A DNA stretch of 64,000 bases from Cytobacillus oceanisediminis (GTDB lineage Bacteria; Bacillota; Bacilli; Bacillales; Cytobacillaceae): positions 434,001 to 498,000 of the forward strand of contig NZ_QGTW01000001.1 of NCBI RefSeq assembly GCF_003182355.1. Reading direction: 5' to 3'. Within the stretch, counting starts at the first letter, position 1. Each line of letters begins with the position of its first letter. Shown here piece after piece: positions 7,813 to 17,081 of the stretch. The notes under the pieces were generated by a model that saw nothing but the letters and a program-made list of their open reading frames with translations, searched no databases and was not told where the DNA came from. The position numbers were made by a program, and so were the translations under genes.

Positions 7813-9063
7813 GTGAAAAAGATGCCTTCCAATAAAAATAAAGGGATGTTAGTTGCGGCGATTGGCTCGATTCCCTTAATCATGACTCTTGGGAATTCAA
7901 TGCTTATTCCAATCCTTCCCCAAATGAAATCTGCCTTAAATCTAACACAATTGCAGACCAGTTTAACCATTACAGTCTTTTCAGTTGCTGCAGCTATTTT
8001 TATTCCCATATTGGGATATTTGTCAGACCGTTTTTCCAGAAAGGTAGTTATTCTGCCAGCCTTAATTCTTTATGGCCTTGGCGGCTTGCTTTCGGGCTTA
8101 GCAGCTTCAGCATTTACAAGCTCCTATGTCTGGATTCTAATCGGACGCACATTGCAGGGAATAGGTGCGGCTGGTACAGCACCTATAGCCATGGCTTTAA
8201 CCGGAGATTTATTTAAAGGAGGCGAGCAAAGCCGGGTGCTTGGAATTGTGGAAGCCTCAAACGGCTTCGGGAAGGTTTTATCCCCCATTCTCGGTTCCCT
8301 GGTTGGCTTGCTTGCCTGGTTTGCCGTCTTTTATGCCTTTCCTGCTATTTGTCTGATATCCATTCTGTTAACTTGGATCTTTATTAAAGAAAAAAGGAAT
8401 CGGCAAGCTCCCCCGCCTTTTGGGAAATATGTAAGGGGGTTATTAAGTGTTTTTAAATATGAGGGCCGCTGGCTGTTTACTACTTATTTAGCAGGCGCAA
8501 CCTGTTTATTTACGTTATTTGGAATTCTATTTTATCTTTCGGACATTCTGGAAAAGGATTATAAAATTGATGGCGTTGTAAAGGGGCTTATTTTAGCCAT
8601 CCCCCTTTTGGTAATGGGGGCATCTTCCTATATTACGGGGAGTAAGATTGGAAAAAATATGGTTCTTATGAGAAAACTGATCGTGCTTGGTTTTTTATTA
8701 ATGACTCTTTCTTACAGCATCCTGACTTTTTTTGAAAAGCTTGTACCGTTTCTTCTCATATTAGTGATCAGCAGTGTGGGCACCGGCCTCGTCTTGCCGT
8801 GCATAAACAGCTTAATAACAGGTTCTGTAGGGAAAGAACGGAGAGGCTTTGTAATTTCCTTATATGGTTCCGTTCGATTTCTGGGGGTAGCAATTGGCCC
8901 CCCGATTTTCACAAGGCTGATGGAATGGTCAAAAACAGGCATGTTTCTTTCGATTGCCGCTCTTACTCTTGCAGTCGGGCTATTGTCTTTAACCTTAATT
9001 CATGTAAAAGGCAAGGATGGAGAAAAGGGGCATAAGGCTTCATTCCGTTATAACTATGTGTAG
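7813..9063 (+). CDS. MFS efflux transporter (12 TM)
   Basis: A 416-residue major facilitator with about 12 membrane helices. The loop 2-3 signature [10 protein letters not shown] near residue 67 and [14 protein letters not shown] in helix 4 to 5 place it with the drug/H+ antiporters of the DHA1 type. It ends in a short Lys/His-rich cytoplasmic tail. The start is ambiguous between GTG 7813 and ATG 7822. It is probably co-transcribed with the DUF3231 gene just upstream. The substrate is unknown. Confidence 0.8.
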   Translation: MKKMPSNKNKGMLVAAIGSIPLIMTLGNSMLIPILPQMKSALNLTQLQTSLTITVFSVAAAIFIPILGYLSDRFSRKVVILPALILYGLGGLLSGLAASAFTSSYVWILIGRTLQGIGAAGTAPIAMALTGDLFKGGEQSRVLGIVEASNGFGKVLSPILGSLVGLLAWFAVFYAFPAICLISILLTWIFIKEKRNRQAPPPFGKYVRGLLSVFKYEGRWLFTTYLAGATCLFTLFGILFYLSDILEKDYKIDGVVKGLILAIPLLVMGASSYITGSKIGKNMVLMRKLIVLGFLLMTLSYSILTFFEKLVPFLLILVISSVGTGLVLPCINSLITGSVGKERRGFVISLYGSVRFLGVAIGPPIFTRLMEWSKTGMFLSIAALTLAVGLLSLTLIHVKGKDGEKGHKASFRYNYV

Positions 9064-9066
9064 CGG

Positions 9067-9678
9067 CTATTTCTTCCGCCAGGCCAGAGTGTATGTTTGA
9101 TGCCAATTCAAACGGCAAACAAAATCTACTACTTTCGTTGAAATCCATTGGCTGATTAGAGCCTGTACGATTAGATCCCAGCTGATAATGGATGCCGTAA
9201 TAATAAAGATACTGACATTTATCCAAAAAAGCGGTTTACCGGGAAGCGTGTTACGGGATGTTGAGATGATTAAGGCAACCACCCCCATCCCTCCATTTGA
9301 AACACCTTCCCGCATCAGCAACCCTACACCTGTTCCGAGAAAAACAGAGCCAATACATAAATCCACCCAAACATTTCCTAAAGGAGTTCTGAATAGATCC
9401 TGAAATAGATAAATGGAAAGGGATGTGATTGATATGGCAGCCATAGTCCAAATGGCGCACCGATTTCCTAAAAATTTAATGGCCAGTACAAGCATAGAGA
9501 AGTTAACCAGCCATAAAGCAAAACCCATATGAAGAAAAAGAAAATGATTTAAAAGGACTGCCAGCCCTCCAGCGCCCCCAGATGGGATGGAGTGCGGGAA
9601 TAAGAATAATCCCATTCCAAGGCCTTGGATCGCTCCACCTGCTATAACCATGCCATTTTTATAGAAAAAATGATTCAT
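9067..9678 (-). CDS. YitT family membrane protein
   Basis: A 203-residue protein with five or six membrane segments. The G-A-I-Q-G-L-G-M-G-L-F-L-F-P-H-S-I-P-S-G-G start and G-V-L-L-M-R-E-G-V-S-N-G-G-M loop match the YitT/YqfU membrane domain. The C-terminal DUF2179 cytosolic domain of full-length members is absent, so it is a short-form member. The ATG at 9678 has GGGTGG 6 bases upstream. It converges with the MFS gene, leaving 3 bases between stops. The function is unknown. Confidence 0.8.
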   Translation of the reverse strand: MNHFFYKNGMVIAGGAIQGLGMGLFLFPHSIPSGGAGGLAVLLNHFLFLHMGFALWLVNFSMLVLAIKFLGNRCAIWTMAAISITSLSIYLFQDLFRTPLGNVWVDLCIGSVFLGTGVGLLMREGVSNGGMGVVALIISTSRNTLPGKPLFWINVSIFIITASIISWDLIVQALISQWISTKVVDFVCRLNWHQTYTLAWRKK

Positions 9679-9820
9679 CAAATACCACCCGGCTACTCCC
9701 TTAAATTGTTTTGAGCTTGTACCTTTTCATATTATTCTTATTCATCTTTGTTTATGTTTGTTCTTCAGGAATTCGTCCTCCTATAAAGGGAAATACTATG
9801 GCGGAAAATGGAGGAAGGCC

Positions 9821-10732
9821 ATGGATCAGGAATTTATATCGTCAGAGCATATTACTATGATTATGACAGCCCTCATTGTCGGAACACTTGCCCGTATTCT
9901 TACAATCAAAGAGGATATCAGGCAATATCCAAGTTACCCTAACGGCTATATGATTAATTTAGTAACAGGCTTTATTGCTTCTGCGCTTGGTGCTGTTGCC
10001 ATTCCGGCTTTAATGACAAAGAATTTTATCGCTGTTACTTTTTTGACCTTGGCGGTTCAGCAATTCAGGGATGTCCGCAAAACAGAGCGTGAGAGTCTTA
10101 AAGACCTGGAGAAGACTGAATATACCTTTCGCGGGGATGCATATATTGACGGCATTGCCAAAACCTTTGAGGCCCGGAATTATTTTTCGCTGATTGTTTC
10201 ATTCGTCACTGCCCTTACGATGCAATTAGCAAACACCCATTCCCAAATCCTTTCAATCCTTTTAGGAGTTTTTTCTGGAGGAATATCCCTGTTTTTGTTA
10301 AAAAGATTTTCAAAAGGCAAAACAATCGGGGACATTGCTTCGGTTGAAAAGGGTAAAATTGACCTTAAAGACTCCAGCCTTTATGTGGATGGATTATTTG
10401 TAACCAATCTCTTAGGTGCGGAATATGCATCCGAATTGTTTGAAAAAGAAGGACTTGCTGTTGTCATTAAGCCGAATGAAGATCGATTTAGAGTCACTCT
10501 TGATCATTACGGACAAAGACAGGCAGCCCTGTTTGAGGCAACAAGAGCACTTGGCGTTAAGAGGTATAATTTTATGCGCAAAGATTTTGTGGAAGGGCGC
10601 GTTATCATTACACTCGTCCCCCTTGTTCATGATCTGGACAGGCTGATTGAGGTTGTAAAGAAAACACCTTTATTAGAAAGCACCAGAAAAAACAGGGATG
10701 TACTCAAAACCAACCTTTCAGGGAGGGAATAA
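9821..10732 (+). CDS. YIEGIA family membrane protein
   Basis: A 303-residue protein with several N-terminal membrane segments and a cytosolic C-terminal half. It carries the naming motif as A-Y-I-D-G-I-A-K-T-F-E-A-R-N-Y near residue 110. The ATG at 9821 is chosen for GGAGG 6 bases upstream; the longer frame begins in non-conserved sequence. It is restricted to spore-formers, and as far as I recall the family includes B. subtilis YphB. It is followed by one base and then its capping-subunit partner, so the two are translationally linked. A role in the spore envelope is inferred. Confidence 0.85.
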   Translation: MDQEFISSEHITMIMTALIVGTLARILTIKEDIRQYPSYPNGYMINLVTGFIASALGAVAIPALMTKNFIAVTFLTLAVQQFRDVRKTERESLKDLEKTEYTFRGDAYIDGIAKTFEARNYFSLIVSFVTALTMQLANTHSQILSILLGVFSGGISLFLLKRFSKGKTIGDIASVEKGKIDLKDSSLYVDGLFVTNLLGAEYASELFEKEGLAVVIKPNEDRFRVTLDHYGQRQAALFEATRALGVKRYNFMRKDFVEGRVIITLVPLVHDLDRLIEVVKKTPLLESTRKNRDVLKTNLSGRE

Positions 10733-10733
10733 C

Positions 10734-10940
10734 TTGCCCAGAAATGCAGAAGGCAAATTTGAATATGATGTCCTGGCAGCTGTCACCCTGGATAAAAATC
10801 GCATCATGGGAGGAAGACAGCTGACCTTATTGGCAGAGAATGCGGAACAGCAAAAAAAAATGGCCCAGGAAATCGCCATCACTTTAAAGGCAGATGTCGT
10901 CAAGCTTTCGTTTGGCGATTACCTTGTTATTAGAACTTAA
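10734..10940 (+). CDS. Capping complex subunit for YIEGIA
   Basis: A 68-residue protein starting at TTG 10734, with GGGAGG 7 bases upstream and the YIEGIA stop immediately before. Sequence features are E-Y-D-V-L-A-A-V-T, an acidic-basic helix, and the C-terminal K-L-S-F-G-D-Y-L-V-I. The small gene following YIEGIA is annotated in many Bacillaceae as its capping-complex subunit, and this one matches in position, size and pattern. A strong terminator follows, closing the two-gene operon. Confidence 0.75.
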   Translation: MPRNAEGKFEYDVLAAVTLDKNRIMGGRQLTLLAENAEQQKKMAQEIAITLKADVVKLSFGDYLVIRT

Positions 10941-10959
10941 AAATGTATTAAAAGTAAGA

Positions 10960-10988
10960 GCCGGAAATATTCATTTCCGGCCTTTTTT
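10960..10988 (+). terminator. Rho-independent terminator
   Basis: GCCGGAAAT/ATTTCCGGC perfect 9-bp stem with a 4-base loop and a run of seven T, 20 bases after the YIEGIA partner gene. Confidence 0.9.
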
Positions 10989-11070
10989 TGTTTATCCGGG
11001 AATTTCTTATCCCCCCTTTCCTATATAAAAAAGGAAGACAAAATATAAATGAGGAAAATGGAACATAAAT

Positions 11071-12072
11071 TTGATTAGATTTAAAAGAAAGGCGGCGGAT
11101 TCGATTAGACCAAAAATTTTTCAATCTATTCTTTGTGTGTTCATGGCGGTCCTTCTGATTGCAGGCTGTTCCTCTAGCTCTTCTTCAAGTAAATATCCGG
11201 AAAAACCCATTCAGTTAGTGGTTTCTTATTCACCAGGTGCAGCTACTGATACTCAGGCCCGAATCATAGCAAAATATGCCAAAAAGTATTTAGGGCAGGA
11301 GCTTAACATCATTAACAAACCGGGGGGAGGCGGCCAGGTTGGCTGGAACTATTTTTCTTCTGTTCAGCCTGACGGGTATATTCTAAGCGTTTATAACCTT
11401 CCTCATATTATTACACAGCCTTTAGTTGGAGACACTTCCTACAAGATGGAAACATTTGAACCAATTATAAACTGGGGCCAGGACCCCACTGTTTTTGCTG
11501 TTTCTGCAGAAAGTGATATTACCAGTTTGGAAGACCTGGTGAAAAAGGCTGAGCAGTCCCCTGATCAAATTACGATAGGGAATGCAGGGAAATTCGTCGG
11601 ACAGCATATGGCCATATTGCTTTTGGAGCAAGCAGCCGGAATACAAGTAAAAGATGTACCCTATAAAGGTTCCTCAGAGGCCATTGCTTCACTTCTTGGA
11701 AAACATACACAGGTGATCTCAGGGAATCTGTCCGATATGTACCGGTTAGGTGAGGAAATACAAATGCTCGCAATAGCATCTGAAGAACGCCATGCATTTG
11801 CCCCTGAAGTTCCCACTTTTCCGGAGTTAGGGTATCCAGAGGTTGTAATGAGCACAGATAGAGGAATAGCCGCTCCCAAAGGTACGCCTCCTGACATAAT
11901 CAAAAAACTGGAGACTGTCTTTTTAGAACTTCTCAAGGATGAAGATTTTTTAGCTGACATGGAGAAAGCGGGTGCAGACCTTTTAATTCTAGATCGGGAA
12001 AGTGTTCAAAAGGAGTTTAAAATCCGGTATGAAATGTATGAAGAATTACTAAAGACCGTAGACATTGATTAA
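11071..12072 (+). CDS. Tripartite tricarboxylate transporter substrate-binding lipoprotein (TctC/Bug)
   Basis: A 333-residue exported lipoprotein: basic N-terminus, hydrophobic stretch and lipobox L-I-A-G-C near residue 31, followed by a Ser-rich spacer. The mature part starts Y-P-E-K-P-I-Q-L-V-V and has S-P-G-A-A-T-D-T-Q-A-R, N-K-P-G-G-G-G-Q-V-G, and Y-K-G-S-S-E-A-I, the standard Bug/TctC landmarks. The TTG at 11071 has only a weak and distant ribosome site, so the start is uncertain, but the signal peptide requires about this position. It binds a carboxylate outside the membrane for the TctA-TctB permease encoded convergently next to it. Confidence 0.85.
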   Translation: MIRFKRKAADSIRPKIFQSILCVFMAVLLIAGCSSSSSSSKYPEKPIQLVVSYSPGAATDTQARIIAKYAKKYLGQELNIINKPGGGGQVGWNYFSSVQPDGYILSVYNLPHIITQPLVGDTSYKMETFEPIINWGQDPTVFAVSAESDITSLEDLVKKAEQSPDQITIGNAGKFVGQHMAILLLEQAAGIQVKDVPYKGSSEAIASLLGKHTQVISGNLSDMYRLGEEIQMLAIASEERHAFAPEVPTFPELGYPEVVMSTDRGIAAPKGTPPDIIKKLETVFLELLKDEDFLADMEKAGADLLILDRESVQKEFKIRYEMYEELLKTVDID

Positions 12073-12078
12073 TTAGGA

Positions 12079-12107
12079 AAAAAGGGAAGCCCCGGCTTCC
12101 CTTTTTT
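12079..12107. terminator. Bidirectional terminator between tctC and tctAB
   Basis: AAGGGAAGC/GCTTCCCTT stem with CCCG loop and T or A runs on both sides. It sits between convergent genes and overlaps the last bases of the minus-strand gene. Confidence 0.85.
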
Positions 12108-14082
12108 AAAAAATGTTTGACAAAAATAACGGCAGTCCGGTTGGGACAGGAACCTTTACGATCCCGCTGAATATAAGAAACATAAATAAAGTGAAGGAGA
12201 GTGACACAAGCATTATTTTAGACAAAGAGTGAGAGTCTTTATTTTTTTGCCAGTACACCCACATGGAAACCAGCAGCATCAGGATAAGCACCTGATTATA
12301 GAAGCCTACAACATTAGTCAATAAGCTTATTATCACTAAAGCGGCAATGATAAAGATGCGTGAGAAATTGAGATTTGCTTTTTGATAAAGCAACTCATTC
12401 TTAGGCCGGAAGCCAAACCGTATATAGTGGACAACTGAGAGAATGACCATGATGGCAGCCGTAATTTGCGGGAAAACGCCCTCTTCAAAGGATAAAGAAG
12501 AAGCAAAAACAAGGATAAGGGCTGATAGGCCGATAATGGGAAGCCATGCAGCAGCTTTAAAGGAAAATAGATTGGATAACTGGAACCCTTTTGGTTTGTT
12601 ATTGCCTGAGGGCCTTTTTTGCATCGTTTGCCAAATAGAAAACGCAATCGTAACGATGACCAGTACGAACAAGGAGATATTCCATCCACCCGTGAAAAAG
12701 AATTGAAGGACTGATCCATTCGCCTCTCCGACACGAATCCCCTGGAGCAGCCCCTCCTCTGCGATCGGGCCCAAGATAAATCCAAGTGCAATTGGAGCAG
12801 CCGAAAACTTATATTTCTGAAGGACATACATCGCTGCACCGAGGATAACCATAGTATAAATGTCAAAAAGATTATTTTGTGTTGCATAAGCTCCAATAAT
12901 ACAAAATGACAGAATGATCGGGGCCATAAAATAGTCAGGAATTCTATTAAGCTTCGTTAAATATCGAATAATGCCTAATCCGATAAATAAGAGCAGAAAT
13001 TGGGCTATGATCATCCCCGTGAAAAAGGTATAAACGACTGGCGCATTCTCAACAAACAAACTTCTCCCCGGCCAAATTCCATGGATCAAGAGTCCTCCAA
13101 GGAATATGGCAGCAGTCGGGGATCCAGGAATCCCAAGGGAAAGCAAGGGGATTAAAGATCCTCCCACCATAGCATTATTGGCACTTTCTGATGCAATGAC
13201 GCCTTCGGGGTTTCCTTTTCCAAACCGTTCCTTATTCTTGCTGAATCGTTTGACCTCATTATAAGCCATTATACTGGCAATATTTCCGCCTGCCCCTGGA
13301 ATAACCCCAACTACACTCCCTACAATACTCCCTATTGTAACAGATTTGGGCCTGCCCACTACCTCGGAAAACGATGTTCGAATTGAGGATTTTTCATGTG
13401 AATGAAGTACAGTCTCCACTTCTTTACTGGATAGATTTTTAATTAATCGCAATGCCTGCGGGAAGGCAAAGAGCCCAATTAAAACAGCTACAACATGAAG
13501 CCCCCCAACTAAGAAATCATGTCCGAAAGTGAAACGCGACATGCCAGTGAATGAGCTGATGCCAATAAAAGACAGCAGAATTCCGGCACATCCGCCCAGG
13601 AGCTCCTTTGTTATTGCACCTTGAGAAATAGCGGAAATGACTGTTATTCCAAATATCGCCAGCCAAAAATTTTCGGCCGGGCCAAATTGAAGGGAAAACG
13701 ATACAAACATTGGGGCGAAAAAGATCAGCATCAACATACCGAAAAGGCCGCCAACAAAGGAGGAAATGGTTGCAAGCTCCAATGCTTTTCTTGCCTTACC
13801 CTGCTGAGCCATAGGGTAACCATCAAAGGTGGTTGCCACCGAGGCAGGTGCACCAGGAACATTAAACATAATAGCAGGGACGGTTCCTCCGTACACACTC
13901 CCGCAGTAAATCCCCCCTAAAAGCAAAAGCCCATCAACAGCAGGAAGTGAAAATGTAAAAGGAATACATAGCGCAACGCCCATTGTCGGAGTTAAGCCCG
14001 GTAGAGCGCCCACGATGATCCCAAGCAAAACACCCGCAGTCAAAACAAATAAGTGTTGAAATTCAAAGAGTTCTAGAATCAC
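12106..14082 (-). CDS. Fused TctA-TctB tripartite tricarboxylate transporter permease
   Basis: A 658-residue membrane protein. Residues 1 to about 485 are TctA: G-I-I-V-G-A-L-P-G-L-T-P-T-M-G near 20, Y-C-G-S-V-Y-G-G near 60, G-S-L-I-P-L-L-S-L-G-I-P-G-S near 310. Residues about 510-658 hold four or more helices matching the small TctB/DUF1468 subunit. The GTG at 14082 is preferred, with GGAAGGTGG 6 bases upstream, and gives the usual short TctA N-terminus; a longer frame to 14148 has no support. Normally tctC, tctB and tctA lie in one operon. Here A and B are fused and the binding protein is convergent, so the two transcripts must be coordinated separately. The substrate is unknown. Confidence 0.85.
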   Translation of the reverse strand: MILELFEFQHLFVLTAGVLLGIIVGALPGLTPTMGVALCIPFTFSLPAVDGLLLLGGIYCGSVYGGTVPAIMFNVPGAPASVATTFDGYPMAQQGKARKALELATISSFVGGLFGMLMLIFFAPMFVSFSLQFGPAENFWLAIFGITVISAISQGAITKELLGGCAGILLSFIGISSFTGMSRFTFGHDFLVGGLHVVAVLIGLFAFPQALRLIKNLSSKEVETVLHSHEKSSIRTSFSEVVGRPKSVTIGSIVGSVVGVIPGAGGNIASIMAYNEVKRFSKNKERFGKGNPEGVIASESANNAMVGGSLIPLLSLGIPGSPTAAIFLGGLLIHGIWPGRSLFVENAPVVYTFFTGMIIAQFLLLFIGLGIIRYLTKLNRIPDYFMAPIILSFCIIGAYATQNNLFDIYTMVILGAAMYVLQKYKFSAAPIALGFILGPIAEEGLLQGIRVGEANGSVLQFFFTGGWNISLFVLVIVTIAFSIWQTMQKRPSGNNKPKGFQLSNLFSFKAAAWLPIIGLSALILVFASSLSFEEGVFPQITAAIMVILSVVHYIRFGFRPKNELLYQKANLNFSRIFIIAALVIISLLTNVVGFYNQVLILMLLVSMWVYWQKNKDSHSLSKIMLVSLSFTLFMFLIFSGIVKVPVPTGLPLFLSNIF

Positions 14083-14267
14083 AAATTTCCACCTTCCTTC
14101 AGTTTCAAAAGCAGGATATTCAACCAAAGTAGGCATTGTGCCTAGCAAATTATTAAATGGGCTTCTAAAAATCCCCTTAACGATTAACTGCTTCTATTTA
14201 AAAACTTGTCCATTAAACGCCCTTCGAAACATATATATATTCACAGAATGTTCGAGGGGGATTTATC

Positions 14268-14555
14268 ATGTTTATTTTTATTGAAAAGGCAATAGTCGCA
14301 ATGGCTGTGTTAAGACTTATCTCCGGGAGCATAGAAGTTTTTGCAGCCTTGCTTATTTTAAAACTGAATGACATTAAAAAAACATTAATCGTGAATAGCT
14401 CACTTGCTTTAATTGGACCAATTATTTTAATTGTCACAACCACTATAGGATTTTTAGGGATTTCAGACAAAATGAATGTAACGAAGTTTCTTTGGATTTT
14501 TGGTGGAGTTGCCTGTATTCTCTATGGAGTAAAAAGTAATGAACAATTGAATTAA
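14268..14555 (+). CDS. YqhV family protein (DUF2619)
   Basis: A 95-residue protein with three hydrophobic helices. A-V-L-R-L-I-S-G-S-I-E, N-S-S-L-A-L-I-G-P-I-I and F-G-G-V-A-C-I-L-Y-G-V match YqhV of B. subtilis, a small membrane protein of spore-formers encoded near the spoIIIA locus. The ATG at 14268 has GAGGGGG 7 bases upstream. It stands alone here. The function is unknown. Confidence 0.8.
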   Translation: MFIFIEKAIVAMAVLRLISGSIEVFAALLILKLNDIKKTLIVNSSLALIGPIILIVTTTIGFLGISDKMNVTKFLWIFGGVACILYGVKSNEQLN

Positions 14556-14676
14556 ACCTTTTTTCATTCTTAAGATTTTGTTTCTTATTGTTAGTATTAA
14601 GTGACAGTAGTTTTTTTCAATATTTATAGCTTAGAGGTGTTAGACTGTAAGGATTATACATACCTTGATGAAAAAT

Positions 14677-14693
14677 CCCCTCATATCGAGGGG
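14677..14693 (-). terminator. Rho-independent terminator
   Basis: CCCCTC/GAGGGG stem with a 5-base loop. On the minus strand it is followed by ATTTTTC, so it would end the transcript of the small gene at 14777. Confidence 0.6.
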
Positions 14694-14776
14694 TGGCTCA
14701 TACATATGAATGGTTTCTAACAGATTACGCAGCCACTAGCCTTTTCTGCCATTCCAGGGGAAGTGAAAGGGTAATT

Positions 14777-14944
14777 TCACCCCCATAGCCTATCCGTATC
14801 TAATGGAACATAAACTTCCTCTCCATTTATCTGCTTATGAATGATAGGTTTAGCAAAGGCAGCTTCAAGTGACCTTCTTTTATGATGATGAATCCCTGTT
14901 TGTATCCCAAGCAGTTTTTCAAAATTCACTTTTGAGGTATGCAT
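14777..14944 (-). CDS. Hypothetical small basic protein
   Basis: A 55-residue protein starting M-H-T-S-K-V-N-F-E-K-L-L-G-I-Q-T-G, with a His/Arg-rich patch H-H-H-K-R-R and the ending V-P-L-D-T-D-R-L-W-G. AAAGGAG lies 8 bases before the ATG at 14944; earlier in-frame ATGs overlap or precede that site. No family is recognised. A terminator follows. The good ribosome site and terminator argue that it is expressed. Confidence 0.5.
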   Translation of the reverse strand: MHTSKVNFEKLLGIQTGIHHHKRRSLEAAFAKPIIHKQINGEEVYVPLDTDRLWG

Positions 14945-15127
14945 CTTCATCTCTCCTTTAAGGATAAGATGGCCAAATTTCTCTGAAACCCACATGGTAA
15001 AAATAGTAAAATTAATCTCATGTGAAATACTTTACTTCAATATTTCCTCGTTAGACTAATATTCACTTAATTGGACCAATCCGCTTCTATAATTAGGTTT
15101 AAAAACGGTAAAAAACACCAGTGTTTT

Positions 15128-15268
15128 TTAAAGGACTAATTCAGAGGCTTTTACTCCTGAGACAGCTGCCCCTTCCATAGTGGCAAAATAAGGTTGTTTC
15201 GTATAGTCGCCTGCTAGAATCAGCCCTTCTCTATTGGAGTCTTTTGTGACGGCCTTAATGATTGATTC
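15128..15268 (-). pseudogene. C-terminal remnant of FAD-dependent amine oxidase/desaturase-like enzyme
   Basis: The 46-residue frame ends G-L-I-L-A-G-D-Y-T-K-Q-P-Y-F-A-T-M-E-G-A-A-V-S-G. This is the C-terminal FAD-contact segment (LAGDY...GA..SG) of flavin amine oxidases and phytoene-desaturase-like proteins. Nothing upstream in this frame continues the enzyme. Bases 15220-15525 hold another open segment with D-K-I-I-D-Y-R-K-V-D-H-L-Y in a different frame, and a third segment (K-D-P-T-V-Y-S-M-S-L-T-I) in yet another. The locus looks like a decayed, frameshifted gene or two fused remnants. An A/T-rich hairpin near 15110-15130 may be its old terminator. Confidence 0.55.
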
Positions 15269-15635
15269 CCAGGCTCCAAAAAATGAAAATCATAAAGGTG
15301 ATCTACTTTCCGATAATCAATTATTTTATCGGTTAAGTCTATGTCAATCTGCTTCCCTTCGTTCAGAACGATCTCAAGAGTCTCACTTGGAGTTAGTTCG
15401 AGAAACTTTTCCGGCGGGCTCAATATTAGCGAGAGCCTGCCATTTGATTTCTGAAAAGTTGTTCGGGATTGTAAGAGACATTGAGTAAACAGTGGGATCC
15501 TTAAATGAGTCGTACTTAACTGCAAGTTTGCTTCTCTTTCAGGGATAATATATTTTAAAGGTTACATAAATGTCTTATTAAAAGACTAAAACTAAATTTC
15601 TGCAGTTAAAGCAAGAATGAAATTGAGGTGGTAAA

Positions 15636-15854
15636 ATGTACGGAAGTATTGGAGCTAACTTAAGGATGCTAAGATTCAAGAAAAAAATAAATCAAAAAGA
15701 AGCAGCTGCTGCCCTAGGACTAACAAATCAAACTATTAGTAATTATGAACAAAACAAGAAGGTGCCCAGGAAGAGAAATTTGGAAAGAATTGCGTTATTT
15801 TACGGGGTAACTGTGGAAGAAATTATAGAGGCTGATTATAAAGACCCCTCATAA
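15636..15854 (+). CDS. XRE-family HTH regulator
   Basis: A 72-residue protein that is almost entirely one Cro/CI-type helix-turn-helix: L-R-M-L-R-F-K-K-K-I-N-Q-K-E-A-A-A-A-L-G, then T-N-Q-T-I-S-N-Y-E-Q-N-K-K-V-P, then L-E-R-I-A-L-F-Y-G-V. GAGGTGG is well spaced before the ATG. It has no effector domain. It lies alone between the oxidase remnant and Mn catalase; targets are unknown. Confidence 0.85.
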   Translation: MYGSIGANLRMLRFKKKINQKEAAAALGLTNQTISNYEQNKKVPRKRNLERIALFYGVTVEEIIEADYKDPS

Positions 15855-15870
15855 TATTTTGAGGGGCTTT
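15843..15870 (+). terminator. Terminator overlapping the end of the XRE gene
   Basis: CCCCTCA/TGAGGGG stem with an A/T loop followed by a short T run (GCTTTC). The 5' arm lies inside the last codons of the regulator. Confidence 0.7.
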
Positions 15871-16068
15871 CTGGTTTTACTCTTATCATAGGAATGAACT
15901 TGAACAGAACCTTCCCGAAACACCTATCAAAGAAAACACTATGGATCATTTTATATTAATTAGTTTGTTATACTGTTAAGCAGCCATAACAGGCATGCCT
16001 TAATTTGTATCCTGGTGAATTGGAATCTTAACCAATAAACCAAAATCCCTTTATATTTGAAAGGCTAT

Positions 16069-16932
16069 TTAGTACATACTAGGAGGAATATTAGTAGGAT
16101 TGGATTTTAGAGCTGCTGGTGGGGTATCGTATATATAGGGAGGAGCCGGTTTCAATTTTGGTGATTTAGCAAAAGGAAGCGGGTGCTCAACATAATTGAA
16201 TGTACCTTGACAATCCATACTTATTCCATGAGCCCACCTTCCCTGAGCACTTTCATTTCCTTGTGAAAAGTTAAATAAAGTATAGGAGACTTCCCGTTTT
16301 TCAAGCTCTTTCGGAAATGCTACAGGGACAACAATCCCCCCTTCCGCTTCCTCAAGTTCCTTAATAGCTGCAATCCACTGATTTTGGTGCATCGTGTCGC
16401 GAGCAATAAGAAAGGACAACATATCCTTTACGCCTCTGTCGTTCGTAGACTCATATAAGCGGACTGCTTGGAGCCTCCCCTGCGATTCTGCATTTAAATT
16501 AGCTCTAAAATCAGCTAAAAGGTTTCCGCTTGCGATAATATAATCTGCCGTCCAGCGGTTGCCAACACTGTCTGCTGGCATTGCCCCTAGTCCTGAGACA
16601 ATAGCATGCTGGGGATTCATCCCCCCGAGAATTGCACCAATAATTGGATCTTTTGCAGCGTCTTCAAGGTCCCCAACTGGAGCATCATCCAACAAACGGG
16701 CTATCATGGTTGCCAGCATTTCTATGTGAGCAAGTTCCTCTGTACCGGTATCCATTAGTAAATCTTTATATTTTCCATTTCCTCTTACACTCCACCCTTG
16801 AAATAAATATTGAAGTGCGACAGAGATTTCTCCAAACTGGCCACCTAAGATTTCCTGTAACTTTTTTGCATATATGGGATCGGGGCCTTCAGGTTTAGCC
16901 TGATATTGAAGTTCTTTTATATGATAAAATAT
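16069..16932 (-). CDS. Manganese catalase, apparent ATA start codon
   Basis: Homology runs without a break to residues F-Y-H-I-K-E-L-Q-Y-Q-A-K, the usual N-terminus of Bacillaceae Mn catalases, but the codon in the start position is ATA (16932-16930). GGAGG stands 7 bases before it, ideal spacing. The resulting 287-residue protein is full length. Di-Mn ligands are visible: E in G-E-I-S-V, E and H in T-E-E-L-A-H-I-E-M, and E/H in later helices (R-D-T-M-H-Q-N-Q-W). Starting at the next ATG (16755) would remove 59 residues including the first Glu ligand, so it would be inactive. The enzyme breaks down hydrogen peroxide; relatives occur in spores. Family certain, start unusual. Confidence 0.85.
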   Translation of the reverse strand: MFYHIKELQYQAKPEGPDPIYAKKLQEILGGQFGEISVALQYLFQGWSVRGNGKYKDLLMDTGTEELAHIEMLATMIARLLDDAPVGDLEDAAKDPIIGAILGGMNPQHAIVSGLGAMPADSVGNRWTADYIIASGNLLADFRANLNAESQGRLQAVRLYESTNDRGVKDMLSFLIARDTMHQNQWIAAIKELEEAEGGIVVPVAFPKELEKREVSYTLFNFSQGNESAQGRWAHGISMDCQGTFNYVEHPLPFAKSPKLKPAPPYIYDTPPAALKSNPTNIPPSMY

Positions 16933-17081
16933 AGGAACTCCTCCTCACCGTTTTTTCATTTCAATAACCAATTTATACATGGCAAGGAAGAATTATGTCT
17001 AGTGTCTATAAAAAAGCAGCAGGGATTATGGTTTAAAAAGTATTTTTCTTTGCCTGCTTTCCACCCACGAAACGTTTATTG

